Positions 27,522 through 37,159 of a stretch of 64,000 nt of DNA are shown piece after piece (within the stretch, counting starts at the first letter, position 1; every line of letters starts with the position of its first letter). Source of the stretch: Clostridioides difficile (GTDB lineage: Bacteria > Bacillota > Clostridia > Peptostreptococcales > Peptostreptococcaceae); the NCBI GenBank assembly GCA_024919175.1, contig CP103804.1, forward strand, positions 1,612,001-1,676,000, read 5' to 3'. A program made the position numbers and the translations under genes. The notes beneath the pieces were generated by a model. It made no database searches, was not told where the DNA came from, and saw nothing but the letters and a program-made list of their open reading frames with translations.

Positions 27522-28619
27522 TTAAACATTAAATCTAAATAATATTACATCTCCATCTTTAACTATGTATTCTTTACCTTCTAATTTAACTAATCCTTTT
27601 TCTTTAGCAGCTGCCATCGTACCATGTTCAACTAAATCATTAAAAGCAATTGTTTCAGCTCTGATAAATCCTCTTTCTATGTCAGAATGTATTTTTCCTC
27701 CTGCTTGAGGTGCTTTACTTCCAACCTTTATAGTCCATGCTCTGACCTCTTTTGGTCCAGCTGTTAAGAATGAAATTAGACCAAGTAAGGCATAAGACGA
27801 TTTTATAAGTTTATCAAGCCCTGATTGTTCAAGTCCTAACGTTTCTAAAAATTCTTTCTTTTCTTCAGCAGAGTCAAGTTCAGAAATTTCTGCTTCTATT
27901 TGTGCACATACAACAACAACTTCAGCATCCTCTGTTTCTGCAAATACCTTAACTTGTTGAACATACTTATTACTTTCTCCATCATCTGCTAAATCATCTT
28001 CTGATACATTTGCAGCATATATTACAGGTTTAGATGTAAGTAAATCTAATGAATTTACAAAGTTTTGTTCATCTTCTGTAAATTGCATAGTTCTTACACA
28101 CTTACTATTTTCTAAAGTAGCCATGATTGAATTTAATAAATCAAGTTCAGAACCTAAAGTTTTATCAGCTTTAGCTGCTTTTTGAGTTTTATGAATTCTT
28201 CTTTCAAGAATTTCTATGTCAGAGAAAATTAATTCTAAATTTATAGTTTCTATATCGCGAAGTGGTTCAACAGAACCATCTACATGTATAACATTTTCAT
28301 CTTCAAAACATCTAACAACATGTACAATTGCATCAACTTCTCTTATGTGTGATAAAAATTTATTTCCTAAACCTTCTCCTTTAGAAGCACCTCTAACTAA
28401 ACCAGCTATGTCACAAAATTCTATAGCAGTAGGAACTATTTTTTCAGAGTTGTACAATTCTTGTAGTTTGTTTAATCTTTCATCTGGAACAGATACAACT
28501 CCAATATTTGGGTCTATTGTACAAAAAGGGTAATTTGCAGATTCTGCACCTGCTTGAGTTATTGCGTTAAATAGTGTGCTTTTACCTACATTTGGTAAAC
28601 CAACTATACCTAATTTCAT
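27522..28619 (-). CDS. ychF: redox-regulated ATPase YchF (Obg-family)
   Basis: A 365-residue OLA1/YchF protein of standard length. The N-terminus has GLPNVGKSTLFNAIT (Walker A) and the YchF-specific NYPFCTIDPN, followed by IAGLVRGASKGEGLGNKFL (G3 region) and a G4-like AANVSE. The C-terminal TGS-like domain ends with YIVKDGDVILFRFN, as usual. YchF binds the ribosome and hydrolyses ATP rather than GTP; a role in translation and oxidative stress is known from the family. Single gene, divergent from the M16 pair. Confidence 0.96.
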   Translation of the reverse strand: MKLGIVGLPNVGKSTLFNAITQAGAESANYPFCTIDPNIGVVSVPDERLNKLQELYNSEKIVPTAIEFCDIAGLVRGASKGEGLGNKFLSHIREVDAIVHVVRCFEDENVIHVDGSVEPLRDIETINLELIFSDIEILERRIHKTQKAAKADKTLGSELDLLNSIMATLENSKCVRTMQFTEDEQNFVNSLDLLTSKPVIYAANVSEDDLADDGESNKYVQQVKVFAETEDAEVVVVCAQIEAEISELDSAEEKKEFLETLGLEQSGLDKLIKSSYALLGLISFLTAGPKEVRAWTIKVGSKAPQAGGKIHSDIERGFIRAETIAFNDLVEHGTMAAAKEKGLVKLEGKEYIVKDGDVILFRFNV

Positions 28620-28934
28620 ATTAATCGTCCTCTCTCTTATTCTTTTTATATTCTTTATATAACTTTAAACAATCAATCTATAGGATTGTAAAATTGTTTT
28701 AATTATAGACATACATATTGATTATACATCATATATATGAAGCTTGTAAACTAGACTTTAAAGCAGAATGGTCTAAATAATTTTGTATTTAAGTTTAAAT
28801 AAAAATATTACTTTTAGAAAATAATAAAAAGGATATAATTAAATAGAAGGTTTTTATATATAAGTATATACAATCAAAAAATAAATAAATTTCAATTTTA
28901 AAATTGATGTTTAAATAAAAAATAGGAGGTACAT
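28620..28934. other. intergenic region between ychF and the M16 pair
   Basis: About 315 AT-rich bases that must hold promoters for both divergent genes. A TATAAT lies at 28834-28839 on the plus strand with no clear -35, and AATAGGAGG at 28921-28929 precedes the M16 start. Nothing else is recognisable. Confidence 0.4.
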
Positions 28935-30200
28935 ATGGTTAATACTAAGAAAGTAATAAATTTGGGTAATAATATTAATCTGACTTTGATAAAAACAGAA
29001 AAATTTAAATCAAATCTTATAAGTTTATATGTTCAGAGATTGTTGGATAAAAAAGAAACTACAAAAAATGCTTTGCTACCATCAATAATAGCAAGCGGAA
29101 GTGAAAAATATCCTAGTGCTAGAGCAATATCAAATAAACTAGATGATTTATATGGTTCATCTATGGGAGCTGATGCTGTAAAGCGTGGAGAGCGTCAAGT
29201 ACTAAGTTTTAAAATAATTAATATAAGTGAAAAGTATTTAGATGAAAATATATTTGAAGAAGTAGTAGAATTTTTTAATGAAGTAATAAACAATACACTT
29301 GTTGTAGATGGTGGATTTAAAGAAGAATATTTAAATATTGAAAAAGAAAATTTAAGAGATAAGATACAATCAATAATAAATGATAAAAAAGAATATGCAC
29401 AAGATAAATGTATAGAGGCTATGTGTGGAAATGAAAGATATAGTATAAGCGAGTTTGGTTACGAAGATGAAATAGATAATATAACTTCAAAAGAACTATA
29501 TGAGCATTATAGAAATATACTTAAAACATCTCCAATAGACATAGTTGTAGAAGGTGATTTTGATGAAGATAAGGTTGTAGATATAATAAGCAAGAATTTA
29601 AAATTCGAAAGAGAAGATATTATAGATATACCAAAAGAAGATTTCATAAAACATGTAGATGAAGTAAAAGTAGTAGAAGAAAAAATGGAAATAACGCAAG
29701 GTAAGTTAGTTATGGGGTATAGAGCAAATGTAGATTATGTAGATAATGATAAATACTATGCTCTTGTGGTCGGAAGTAATGTATTAGGCGGTGGTCCACA
29801 CTCTAAATTATTTGTGAATGTAAGAGAAAAGGAAAGTTTATGCTACTATATTTTCTCCTCAATAGAGAAGTATAAAAGTATTATGCTTATATCATCTGGA
29901 ATAGAAACTAAAGATTATGATAAAGCTGTAAAATTAATAAAAGAACAATTAGAAAGTTTAAAAGCAGGAGATATATCTGATGAAGAGTTAGAAAATAGTA
30001 AGCTTGCTTTAGTTAACTCTATGAAATCTATAACAGATAATATAGGTGGAATGTCTGATTTTGCTTTTTCTCAGTCTATGGCAAAGACAAATTCTGAAGT
30101 AGAAGACATAATATCTAGCATAGAAAAAGTTACTAAAAAAGATATAGTTGAGGCTGTAAAAGATATAGAACTTAATACTGTATACTTTTTAAGAAATTAA
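28935..30200 (+). CDS. M16-like peptidase homologue lacking the zinc motif (YmfF type)
   Basis: A 421-residue member of the M16 (pitrilysin/insulinase-like) family. It has the fold features, such as GSEKYPSARAISNKLDDLYGSS and LGGGPHSKLFVNVREKESLCYY, but no HxxEH zinc site near the N-terminus, so it is probably non-catalytic. Paired with the zinc-site-bearing homologue that follows with a 14-nt gap, it matches the YmfF/YmfH couples of Firmicutes, where active and inactive halves form a heterodimer. Some database names link this pair with EF-P modification; I cannot judge that from sequence. Confidence 0.85.
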   Translation: MVNTKKVINLGNNINLTLIKTEKFKSNLISLYVQRLLDKKETTKNALLPSIIASGSEKYPSARAISNKLDDLYGSSMGADAVKRGERQVLSFKIINISEKYLDENIFEEVVEFFNEVINNTLVVDGGFKEEYLNIEKENLRDKIQSIINDKKEYAQDKCIEAMCGNERYSISEFGYEDEIDNITSKELYEHYRNILKTSPIDIVVEGDFDEDKVVDIISKNLKFEREDIIDIPKEDFIKHVDEVKVVEEKMEITQGKLVMGYRANVDYVDNDKYYALVVGSNVLGGGPHSKLFVNVREKESLCYYIFSSIEKYKSIMLISSGIETKDYDKAVKLIKEQLESLKAGDISDEELENSKLALVNSMKSITDNIGGMSDFAFSQSMAKTNSEVEDIISSIEKVTKKDIVEAVKDIELNTVYFLRN

Positions 30201-30214
30201 TGGAGGAGATGTCT

Positions 30215-31501
30215 ATGGAAAAAATAGTTAATGATATATTAAGAGAAGAAGTTTATTATGAAAAATTACAAAATGGCTTAGATGTATACTTTATGCCAAA
30301 AAGAGGCTTCACAAAAAAATATGCTATTTTAGCTACTAATTATGGCTCAAATGACTTAGAATTTATTCCAATAGGAGAAGATAAAAAGATTAGAGTAAAT
30401 GAAGGAATTGCACACTTTTTAGAGCATAAGATGTTTGAACAACCTGATGGAGGAGATGCTTTTGAAAAATTTTCTAAATTAGGTGTAAGTGCAAATGCAT
30501 TTACTAACTTTACAATGACAGCATACTTATTTTCAGCTACTGAAAATTTTTATGAAAGTTTAGAGCACTTAATTGATTATGTTCAAACACCTTATTTTAC
30601 AGATGAAAATGTTGAAAAGGAAAAAGGTATAATAGCACAAGAGATAAAAATGTATAATGATGACCCAGACTGGAACGTGTATTTTAATTGTCTAAAGGCT
30701 ATGTATGTAAATTATCCTGCTAGAATTGATATAGCTGGTACAGTAGATAGTATATACAAGATAACTAAGGAAGAGCTATATAAGTGTTACAATACTTTCT
30801 ATAATCCAGGAAATATGGCTTTGTTTGTTGTAGGTGATTTGGATGTAGAAAAGGTCATAGATGTAACTAAAAAAGCAAATAATTATGATGTGGATAAGCT
30901 TTCTAAGAATATAGAAAGATTTTATCCTGAAGAACCAGCAAGTGTAAAGGAAAAAGAAGTTATAGAAAAATTTCCTATATCTATACCTATGTTTAACATA
31001 GGTTTTAAAGATAATAATGTAGGTGTAAAAGGAAAAGCACTTTTACGTAAAGAAATTGTAACTGATATACTTATAGGTATGTTATTTAAAAAGGGAAGTA
31101 AACTTTATGAAGATTTGTATATGCAAGGTCTGATAAATGAAAATTTTGGAGCTGGATTTTCATCTCAAGTAGACTATGCTTTTAGTGTAATTGCTGGAGA
31201 TTCTAAGGAACCTAAAAAAGTAAAAGAGATAATTCTTGAATATATAGAAAGAGCTAAAAAAGAAGGATTATCTAAAGAGGAATTTGAAAGAACTAAAAAG
31301 AAAAAAATTGGTTCGTTTATTAAGTGTTTTGATTCTATAAACTTTATAGGAAATAGCTTTATATCTTATATATTTAAAGATATAAATATATTGGATTACT
31401 TAGATATTATTAAAGATGTTACTTTTGAGGAAGTTGAAGAAAGATTAAAAGAACACTTTAAAGAAGAGTATTGTGTTATTTCTATTGTAGAACCTAAATA
31501 G
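30215..31501 (+). CDS. M16 zinc metallopeptidase (YmfH type)
   Basis: A 428-residue M16 peptidase with the inverted zinc motif HFLEH in GIAHFLEHKMFE near residue 66 and the distal glutamate in EKEKGIIAQEIKMYNDD near residue 140, so it should be active. The frame is open from ATG 30200, but GGAGGAG lies within that extension at 30202-30208 and ATG 30215 is correctly spaced after it. It probably forms a heterodimer with the upstream inactive homologue; substrate unknown. A terminator hairpin follows at 31663. Confidence 0.87.
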   Translation: MEKIVNDILREEVYYEKLQNGLDVYFMPKRGFTKKYAILATNYGSNDLEFIPIGEDKKIRVNEGIAHFLEHKMFEQPDGGDAFEKFSKLGVSANAFTNFTMTAYLFSATENFYESLEHLIDYVQTPYFTDENVEKEKGIIAQEIKMYNDDPDWNVYFNCLKAMYVNYPARIDIAGTVDSIYKITKEELYKCYNTFYNPGNMALFVVGDLDVEKVIDVTKKANNYDVDKLSKNIERFYPEEPASVKEKEVIEKFPISIPMFNIGFKDNNVGVKGKALLRKEIVTDILIGMLFKKGSKLYEDLYMQGLINENFGAGFSSQVDYAFSVIAGDSKEPKKVKEIILEYIERAKKEGLSKEEFERTKKKKIGSFIKCFDSINFIGNSFISYIFKDINILDYLDIIKDVTFEEVEERLKEHFKEEYCVISIVEPK

Positions 31502-31662
31502 AAACTTTGAACATTACAAAGTTTGAACAATACCATGAGTAGCTAAATACCAAATACTTAATTTTGATACTTATCTTATTTAGATAACAAGTGGGTTTGT
31601 TGAATATACTTGTATAAATTAAGTTAGTAAAAATTAAATATTATTAATAAAAACTTATAGAG

Positions 31663-31695
31663 AGATTGGTGTATATTATACACCAATTTCTTTGA
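31663..31695 (+). terminator. hairpin terminator downstream of the M16 pair
   Basis: ATTGGTGTATA pairs with TATACACCAAT, with flanking AGAG/TTCTTT that extends the stem partly, followed by TTTC TTTG. It is about 160 nt past the stop. Confidence 0.6.
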
Positions 31696-31755
31696 TTACA
31701 AATAATTTATGAATGATTTTGTTGTGATGATGTGTATAATATATTTTGAGTATTT

Positions 31756-31803
31756 GTAGAATCAACATCAATATGTTTTGTAGAATTAACATTAATATGT
31801 TAT
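31756..31803 (+). repeat. 24-bp imperfect tandem repeat upstream of lgt
   Basis: Two adjacent copies of GTAGAATYAACATYAATATG plus four bases, at 31756-31779 and 31780-31803, differing at three positions. They lie just before a TATAAT at 31814-31819. They may be binding sites or a replication-slippage duplicate. Confidence 0.7.
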
Positions 31804-31885
31804 CATAATTTAGTATAATTACAATTAATTGTAAACATGGTGTATTGCTTTGGAAATATTTTAATTAAGATAAAGAGGTGGAGTT

Positions 31886-32632
31886 ATGGATAGAGTTGCA
31901 TTTACACTGTTTGGGATAGAGATAATGTGGTATGGGATACTTATGGCTAGTGGCATGATTTTGGGAACTTTAATAGCAATAAAAGAGTCAAAAAGAGTTG
32001 GACTTAAAGAAGATGATGTATTAAATATAGCTATCATAGCAATTCCTGTTGGATTAATATGTGCAAGAATATATTATGTTATATTTAATTGGAGTTATTA
32101 TGTTCAAAATCTATCTCAAATTCTTAATTTTAGAGGTGGTGGACTTGCTATACATGGAGGGTTAATAGGTGGAATCTTAGCTGGTTATATATACACTAAG
32201 GTTAAAAATATTAATTTCTTAAAAATGGCTGATACTGTCATACTTGGAATGCCTTTAGCACAAGCTATAGGAAGATGGGGGAACTTTATTAATGGAGAAG
32301 CTCATGGAGGTACAACTAATTTACCATGGGGAATAATGGTTGATGGAGTAAAGGTTCATCCAACTTTTTTATACGAGTCTATATGGGATTTTGGAATATT
32401 TATAGTCTTATTATTGTTTAGAAAAAATAAAAAATACGAAGGACAAATTATAGTAACTTATATAACCATTTATTCAATAGGAAGGTTTTTTATAGAAGGA
32501 TTAAGAACAGATAGTTTAATGTTAGGACCACTTAGAATGGCTCAAGTGATAAGTTTAGTTGGAGTTGTTGTTGGTGTAATAGCACATATTTATTTATCAA
32601 AGAGAAATAAAAACAACCGTATTGAAGAATAA
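31886..32632 (+). CDS. lgt: phosphatidylglycerol:prolipoprotein diacylglyceryl transferase
   Basis: A 248-residue membrane enzyme with about seven hydrophobic segments that adds diacylglycerol to the lipobox cysteine of prolipoproteins. The family signature GRWGNFINGEAHGG is present near residue 133 and RGGGLAIHGGLIGG near residue 86, with the essential His and Arg residues. The C-terminal GRFFIEGLRTDS is also conserved. Start ATG follows AAAGAGGTGGAG. It is 29 nt before rsmH and likely cotranscribed. A lipoprotein substrate is encoded at 47807. Confidence 0.96.
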   Translation: MDRVAFTLFGIEIMWYGILMASGMILGTLIAIKESKRVGLKEDDVLNIAIIAIPVGLICARIYYVIFNWSYYVQNLSQILNFRGGGLAIHGGLIGGILAGYIYTKVKNINFLKMADTVILGMPLAQAIGRWGNFINGEAHGGTTNLPWGIMVDGVKVHPTFLYESIWDFGIFIVLLLFRKNKKYEGQIIVTYITIYSIGRFFIEGLRTDSLMLGPLRMAQVISLVGVVVGVIAHIYLSKRNKNNRIEE

Positions 32633-32661
32633 TTTAAATAGTAAGTTTAAAGGAGGTAACT

Positions 32662-33597
32662 ATGGAATTTCATCATGTATCAGTTCTTTTAAATGAATGC
32701 ATAGAAAATTTAAAGATAAAACCAGATGGAGTATATGTTGACTGTACTATGGGTGGTGCAGGACACTCCAAAGAAATAGTAAAAAAATTATCAGATAAAG
32801 GTTTGTTTATAGGATTTGACCAAGATAAAAATGCTATAAATACAGCGAGAGAAAGACTAAGTGAATATGAAAGCAGAGTAAAATTTGTTCATAGCAATTT
32901 TGAAAATATAAAAGAAGAATTGGAAAAAATCGGAGTTTATAAGATAGATGGTGTACTAGCAGATTTAGGAGTTTCCTCTCATCAACTTGATGAAGCTGAG
33001 AGAGGATTTTCTTATATGCAAGATGCACCACTTGATATGAGGATGGATGTTAGGTGTGAATTTTCAGCATATGATGTTGTAAACACTTATACAGAAGATG
33101 AACTAGCTAAGATAATTAAAGATTATGGTGAAGATAACTGGGCTAAACGTATAGCTAAATTTATAGTTGAGGAAAGAGTGAATAAATCAATAGAAACTAC
33201 AGGTGAATTGGTTGATATAATTAAAAAAGCTATTCCTAAAAAAGCTAGAATAGATGGGCCTCATCCAGCTAAAAGGACTTTTCAGGCTATACGAATAGAA
33301 GTAAATAATGAACTTGGAGTAATTACAAATATGATAAATGATGCTTCTTCTATAATGAATGAAGGTGGTAGAATCTGTATAATAACATTTCATTCATTAG
33401 AGGATAGAATAGTAAAGAATGCATTTAAATATCTAGCATCAGACTGTATATGCCCACAACACTTACCAATATGTCAATGTGACAAAGAATCTGAAGTAAA
33501 AATAATAACTAGAAAACCAATACTTCCTAGTGATGAAGAAATAGAAGTAAATCCACGTTCAAGAAGTGCTAAATTGAGAGTAGCGGAAAAAATATAA
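32662..33597 (+). CDS. rsmH: 16S rRNA (cytosine-1402-N4) methyltransferase
   Basis: A 311-residue MraW/RsmH protein of standard length. The SAM loop is [13 protein letters not shown] near residue 23, followed by IGFDQDKNA and the family-specific [18 protein letters not shown] near residue 101. [15 protein letters not shown] [14 protein letters not shown] near residue 211 and [12 protein letters not shown] are also typical. Normally the second gene of the dcw cluster after mraZ; here mraZ is absent and lgt precedes it. Strong AAAGGAGGT site. Confidence 0.96.
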   Translation: MEFHHVSVLLNECIENLKIKPDGVYVDCTMGGAGHSKEIVKKLSDKGLFIGFDQDKNAINTARERLSEYESRVKFVHSNFENIKEELEKIGVYKIDGVLADLGVSSHQLDEAERGFSYMQDAPLDMRMDVRCEFSAYDVVNTYTEDELAKIIKDYGEDNWAKRIAKFIVEERVNKSIETTGELVDIIKKAIPKKARIDGPHPAKRTFQAIRIEVNNELGVITNMINDASSIMNEGGRICIITFHSLEDRIVKNAFKYLASDCICPQHLPICQCDKESEVKIITRKPILPSDEEIEVNPRSRSAKLRVAEKI

Positions 33598-33763
33598 TTT
33601 ATATAAATTGAGAGTAAGGTCTAGCTATGTAATAAGATAATAAGCTTCTTAATCATAGTTAAAATCTATTATAGTTTTTGTTAGAATAGAAAACAACTAT
33701 AGTGCAATCGACAATATAGAAAAATATTTTCTGTTATAATATAACTAAAATAGATATTAGGAG

Positions 33764-34456
33764 TGAAGAAAAATAGAAAATAAGCATAAAAAATTATTGA
33801 TAAAAATTTGTATTATATTGGGGGTACTTGCTATTTACCTGTTTATACCTCCTGTTAAAAAAATGGTAAATCAGATGATATTTTATCTGAGTATGTTAAA
33901 TTTAGATGCAATTAAGGAGTACATACTATCATTTGGAGTTTGGGCACCAATAATATCATTTGCACTTATGATATTACAATCAATAGCTGCACCTCTTCCT
34001 GCATTTTTAATTACTTTTGCAAATGCAGCCTTATTTGGATGGGTAAATGGTGCTATACTGTCATGGGTAAGTGCAATGGCAGGTGCTGCAATCTGTTTTG
34101 TAATTGGAAGGTTTTTAGGTAGAGATGTAGTTGTAAAACTTACAAGTAAATTTGCACTGGAAAGTATAGATGGTTTTTTTGATAAATATGGAAAACATAC
34201 AATTTTAATTGCAAGATTGCTTCCTTTTATATCTTTTGACCTTGTGAGTTATGCAGCAGGTCTAACATCTATGAATTTTATATCTTTCTTTATAGCTACT
34301 GGGGTAGGACAATTACCAGCAACGATTGTATATTCTTATGTTGGTGGTATGTTGACAGGTGGAGCTAAAGTCATGATGACAGGACTCTTAATATTATTTG
34401 CTTTAAGTGTATTGATTTATATGTTAAAGAAAATATATAGTGATAAAAATAAATAA
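33764..34456 (+). CDS. TVP38/TMEM64 (DedA-like) membrane protein
   Basis: A membrane protein of about 219-230 residues with five or six hydrophobic segments and the VTT-domain features FANAALFGWVNGAILSW and RFLGRDVVVK, then KYGKHTILIARLLPFISFDLVSYAAGL and GVGQLPATIVYSYVGG. Bacterial homologues are linked with lipid scrambling or transport; substrate not known here. The start is uncertain: GTG 33764 gives a basic N-terminus KKNRNKHKK ahead of TM1 but overlaps AGGAG, while TTG 33797 has no visible ribosome binding site. A TATAAT at 33736-33741 suggests a promoter just upstream. Confidence 0.75.
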
Positions 34457-34470
34457 AAATTAGTGTATAG

Positions 34471-34516
34471 TCTATAGGTTCAATATTCAAGTATTAGTGA
34501 ATCTATAGATTTTTTG
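34471..34516 (+). terminator. terminator after the TVP38-like gene
   Basis: TCTATAGGTTCA pairs with TGAATCTATAGA (one G-U), followed by TTTTTTG. It separates the gene from the ftsL-like/spoVD group. Confidence 0.75.
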
Positions 34517-34653
34517 TTGTGTATAGAAAAAATTACAAATAGATTGTGTAATAGTGTATTAATTTAGCGATGAAATTTTAAAGGAAGAGATATGATTAAT
34601 AACAAATATAGTATAGAGGAAAATCTAAAAATCTATATTATCGGGGTGATAAT

Positions 34654-35001
34654 TTGAAAAAAAATTATAAAATACATAATCTAAATGAATATAAAAATAA
34701 AAAAAAGAATAATTATAAAAAGAGAATTAATAAAAAAATAGGGGCTAAATGTATTTTATTGATTACAGGTTTTGCAGTAATAATATTGAATCTATGTGGT
34801 TATTCAAAAATTTCAGAAATGAAATATGATATTTATTATTTACAAAAAGATTTAAGAAAAAAAGAGATAGTACTAGAGGAACTAAAGGCAAAAGAAACTG
34901 AAAAAACATCAATAAAAGAAATTGAGTTAAAAGCAAAGGAATTACTCAATATGGACTATCCAAAAGATGGACAAATAAAGTATATAAATGTGGATAACTA
35001 G
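34654..35001 (+). CDS. FtsL-like septum protein
   Basis: A 115-residue single-pass membrane protein. Residues ~1-33 are very rich in Lys and Asn (cytoplasmic), ~34-52 form one transmembrane segment, and ~55-100 are a predicted coiled coil (KYDIYYLQKDLRKKEI then LEELKAKETEKTSIKEIE). This layout, and the position directly before the SpoVD-type transpeptidase, match FtsL/DivIC-type proteins, whose sequences are poorly conserved. TTG start after CGGGGTGAT. Likely partner of SpoVD/SpoVE and DivIB encoded in the same cluster. Confidence 0.75.
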   Translation: MKKNYKIHNLNEYKNKKKNNYKKRINKKIGAKCILLITGFAVIILNLCGYSKISEMKYDIYYLQKDLRKKEIVLEELKAKETEKTSIKEIELKAKELLNMDYPKDGQIKYINVDN

Positions 35002-35012
35002 GGGGAATAGGT

Positions 35013-36992
35013 TTGAGAAAAGTAAAAAGGATAAGCAAAAAAAGACTGGTACTTGTTCTTGTTTTAGCATGTGCACTGTTTTTTTGCCTTGTTATTAGGA
35101 CTGGATACCTACAACTTATGAAAGGTAATTGGTTGAGTACAAAAGCATTAGAACAACAAACAAGAGATATACCTATAGAGCCTAAAAGAGGAACTATATA
35201 TGATAGAAATATGAAAGAATTGGCAGTAAGTGTAACTAAATATACAGTTTGGTGTAAACCTGTAGAAGTTGAAGATAAAAAAGAAGCAGCTGAAAAAGTT
35301 GCTGAAATTTTAGACGAAGACTATAAAGATATTTATGCTCTAATAAGTAAAAAAAATATGGCTCTTGTAAAGGTTAAAAGATGGATAGATGATGATAAGG
35401 CAAGTCAAATAAGAGATGCTAAATTAGGTGGAATATGGGTAGCAGAAGACAATCAAAGATATTATCCTTATGGAAATTTTGCACCATATGTAATAGGCCA
35501 TACTTCTTCAGATGCAACAGGGATATCTGGTATAGAGATGCAATATGATAAAAAATTAAAAGGTAAAGCTGGAAAATTAATAGTAAGTACTGATGCTTCA
35601 GGTAGAGAAATTCCACAAGGTATGGAAAAATATTATGAACCTGTTCAAGGTAATGGTCTTGTATTGTCTATAGATGAAGTAATTCAACATTATACTGAAA
35701 AAGCAGTGCAAAAGGCTTATGAAATAAACAATGCAAAGAAAGTCACTGCAATAGCGATGAATCCTAAAACTGGTGATATACTTGCTCTAGCATCAAAACC
35801 AGATTATGACCCTAATGACTCAAGAACACCAATATATCCATATTATCAAGAAGAACTTGAAAAATATAGCGATAAAGACAAAATAAAGGGTTATTATCAA
35901 ATGTGGAGAAATCCAGCAGTAAGTGATACATATGAACCAGGTTCTACATTTAAACTTATTACATCTTCTAGTGCTCTTGAAGAAGGAGTAATAAAAGATG
36001 GTGAGAAATTCACATGTACAGGTAGTGTAACTGTAGGAGGAAGAAAGATTAAATGTTGGAGACACTATAGACCTCATGGAACACAAGAGTTTAAACAAGC
36101 AGTACAAAATTCTTGTAACCCAGTATTTGTTGAATTAGGAAGTAGATTAGGTGTTGGTAAAATGTATGATTATATAGAATCTTTTGGTCTTATGAATAAG
36201 ACAGGTATAGATTTACCAGGAGAAGCTAAAGGGATATTATATAATGAAAAAAATGTAGGTCCAGTTGAGTTAGCTACAATATCATTTGGTCAATCCATAT
36301 CAGTAACTCCAATACAACTTATAACAGCTATATCATCAATAGCAAATGGTGGAGATTTAATGCAACCAAGAGTAGTAAAATCTTATACTGACAATAAAGG
36401 TAATATAACTGAGACAGTAAAACCAAAAAAAGTAAGAAATGTTATATCTAAAGAAACATCTAAAAAAATGTTAGAAATTGCAGAGTCCGTTGTAACTGAT
36501 GGTGGAGGAAAAATTGCATATATTCCAGGATATAGACTAGGTGGAAAAACAGGTACAGCTCAAAAGGTTATAGATGGTAAATATGCTCAAGGAAAATATA
36601 TATGTTCATTCGTAGGAATAGCACCTTGTGATGACCCACAAATTGTAGTTCTTGCTATTGTTGATGAGCCAACAGGAGTAAGTGCATTCGGTAGTACTAC
36701 AGCAGGACCTATAGTAAAAGAAATAATGAATGACTCTCTAAAATATTTAGGGGTTAAACCAGTATATAAAGAAGAAGAAAAAGCTGAATATGAAAAGAAA
36801 CAAGTCAAAGTACCAGATGTAAGAAATTTAAAAATTGGAGATGCAGTGAAAGCACTAGAAGATGCGAAGTTAAAACCAAATTTAGACACAGATATAGAAA
36901 TTCCAAAAGATACAAAGGTAAAGGATGTTTTTCCAAAACCTGGAATAAAAGTTAATGAAGATTCAAGTATAACACTATATTTTGAAAACTAA
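35013..36992 (+). CDS. spoVD: sporulation-type class B penicillin-binding protein SpoVD
   Basis: A 659-residue transpeptidase. An N-terminal transmembrane anchor (~12-30) is followed by the PBP dimerisation domain (IEPKRGTIYDRN near residue 51), then the transpeptidase domain with SxxK in EPGSTFKLITS near residue 312, SxN in QNSCNPVFV near residue 370, and KTGTAQ near residue 513. A single PASTA domain fills the C-terminus (~595-659), which distinguishes SpoVD from most division PBP2s. In C. difficile SpoVD is reported to be needed for spore cortex/septum formation and to be the cephamycin target. TTG start 7 nt after GGGGG. It pairs with SpoVE encoded downstream. Confidence 0.92.
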   Translation: MRKVKRISKKRLVLVLVLACALFFCLVIRTGYLQLMKGNWLSTKALEQQTRDIPIEPKRGTIYDRNMKELAVSVTKYTVWCKPVEVEDKKEAAEKVAEILDEDYKDIYALISKKNMALVKVKRWIDDDKASQIRDAKLGGIWVAEDNQRYYPYGNFAPYVIGHTSSDATGISGIEMQYDKKLKGKAGKLIVSTDASGREIPQGMEKYYEPVQGNGLVLSIDEVIQHYTEKAVQKAYEINNAKKVTAIAMNPKTGDILALASKPDYDPNDSRTPIYPYYQEELEKYSDKDKIKGYYQMWRNPAVSDTYEPGSTFKLITSSSALEEGVIKDGEKFTCTGSVTVGGRKIKCWRHYRPHGTQEFKQAVQNSCNPVFVELGSRLGVGKMYDYIESFGLMNKTGIDLPGEAKGILYNEKNVGPVELATISFGQSISVTPIQLITAISSIANGGDLMQPRVVKSYTDNKGNITETVKPKKVRNVISKETSKKMLEIAESVVTDGGGKIAYIPGYRLGGKTGTAQKVIDGKYAQGKYICSFVGIAPCDDPQIVVLAIVDEPTGVSAFGSTTAGPIVKEIMNDSLKYLGVKPVYKEEEKAEYEKKQVKVPDVRNLKIGDAVKALEDAKLKPNLDTDIEIPKDTKVKDVFPKPGIKVNEDSSITLYFEN

Positions 36993-37028
36993 AAAGTAAC
37001 AGATAATTAACATATATCCATAAACATC

Positions 37029-37057
37029 TTCAAAAAAACAGAAATATAGTATATAAT
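37029..37057 (+). promoter_or_regulatory. candidate promoter between spoVD and murF
   Basis: TTCAAA (37029-37034), 17-nt spacer, TATAAT (37052-37057). It would start murF transcription just before a strong hairpin at 37079-37110. Confidence 0.4.
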
Positions 37058-37078
37058 TATAAAGTTAAGAGTTATCGT

Positions 37079-37114
37079 AGGCAATGTATATGTAACGGTA
37101 TACATTGCCTTTTG
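37079..37114 (+). terminator. hairpin in the spoVD-murF gap, terminator or attenuator
   Basis: AGGCAATGTATA pairs perfectly with TATACATTGCCT around an 8-nt loop, followed by TTTTGTT. The T-run is weak. It lies after spoVD and inside the likely murF leader. Confidence 0.65.
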
Positions 37115-37159
37115 TTGCTAAGATAATATAGCTAATGTTTTATAAGGAGGAGTTTGAGA

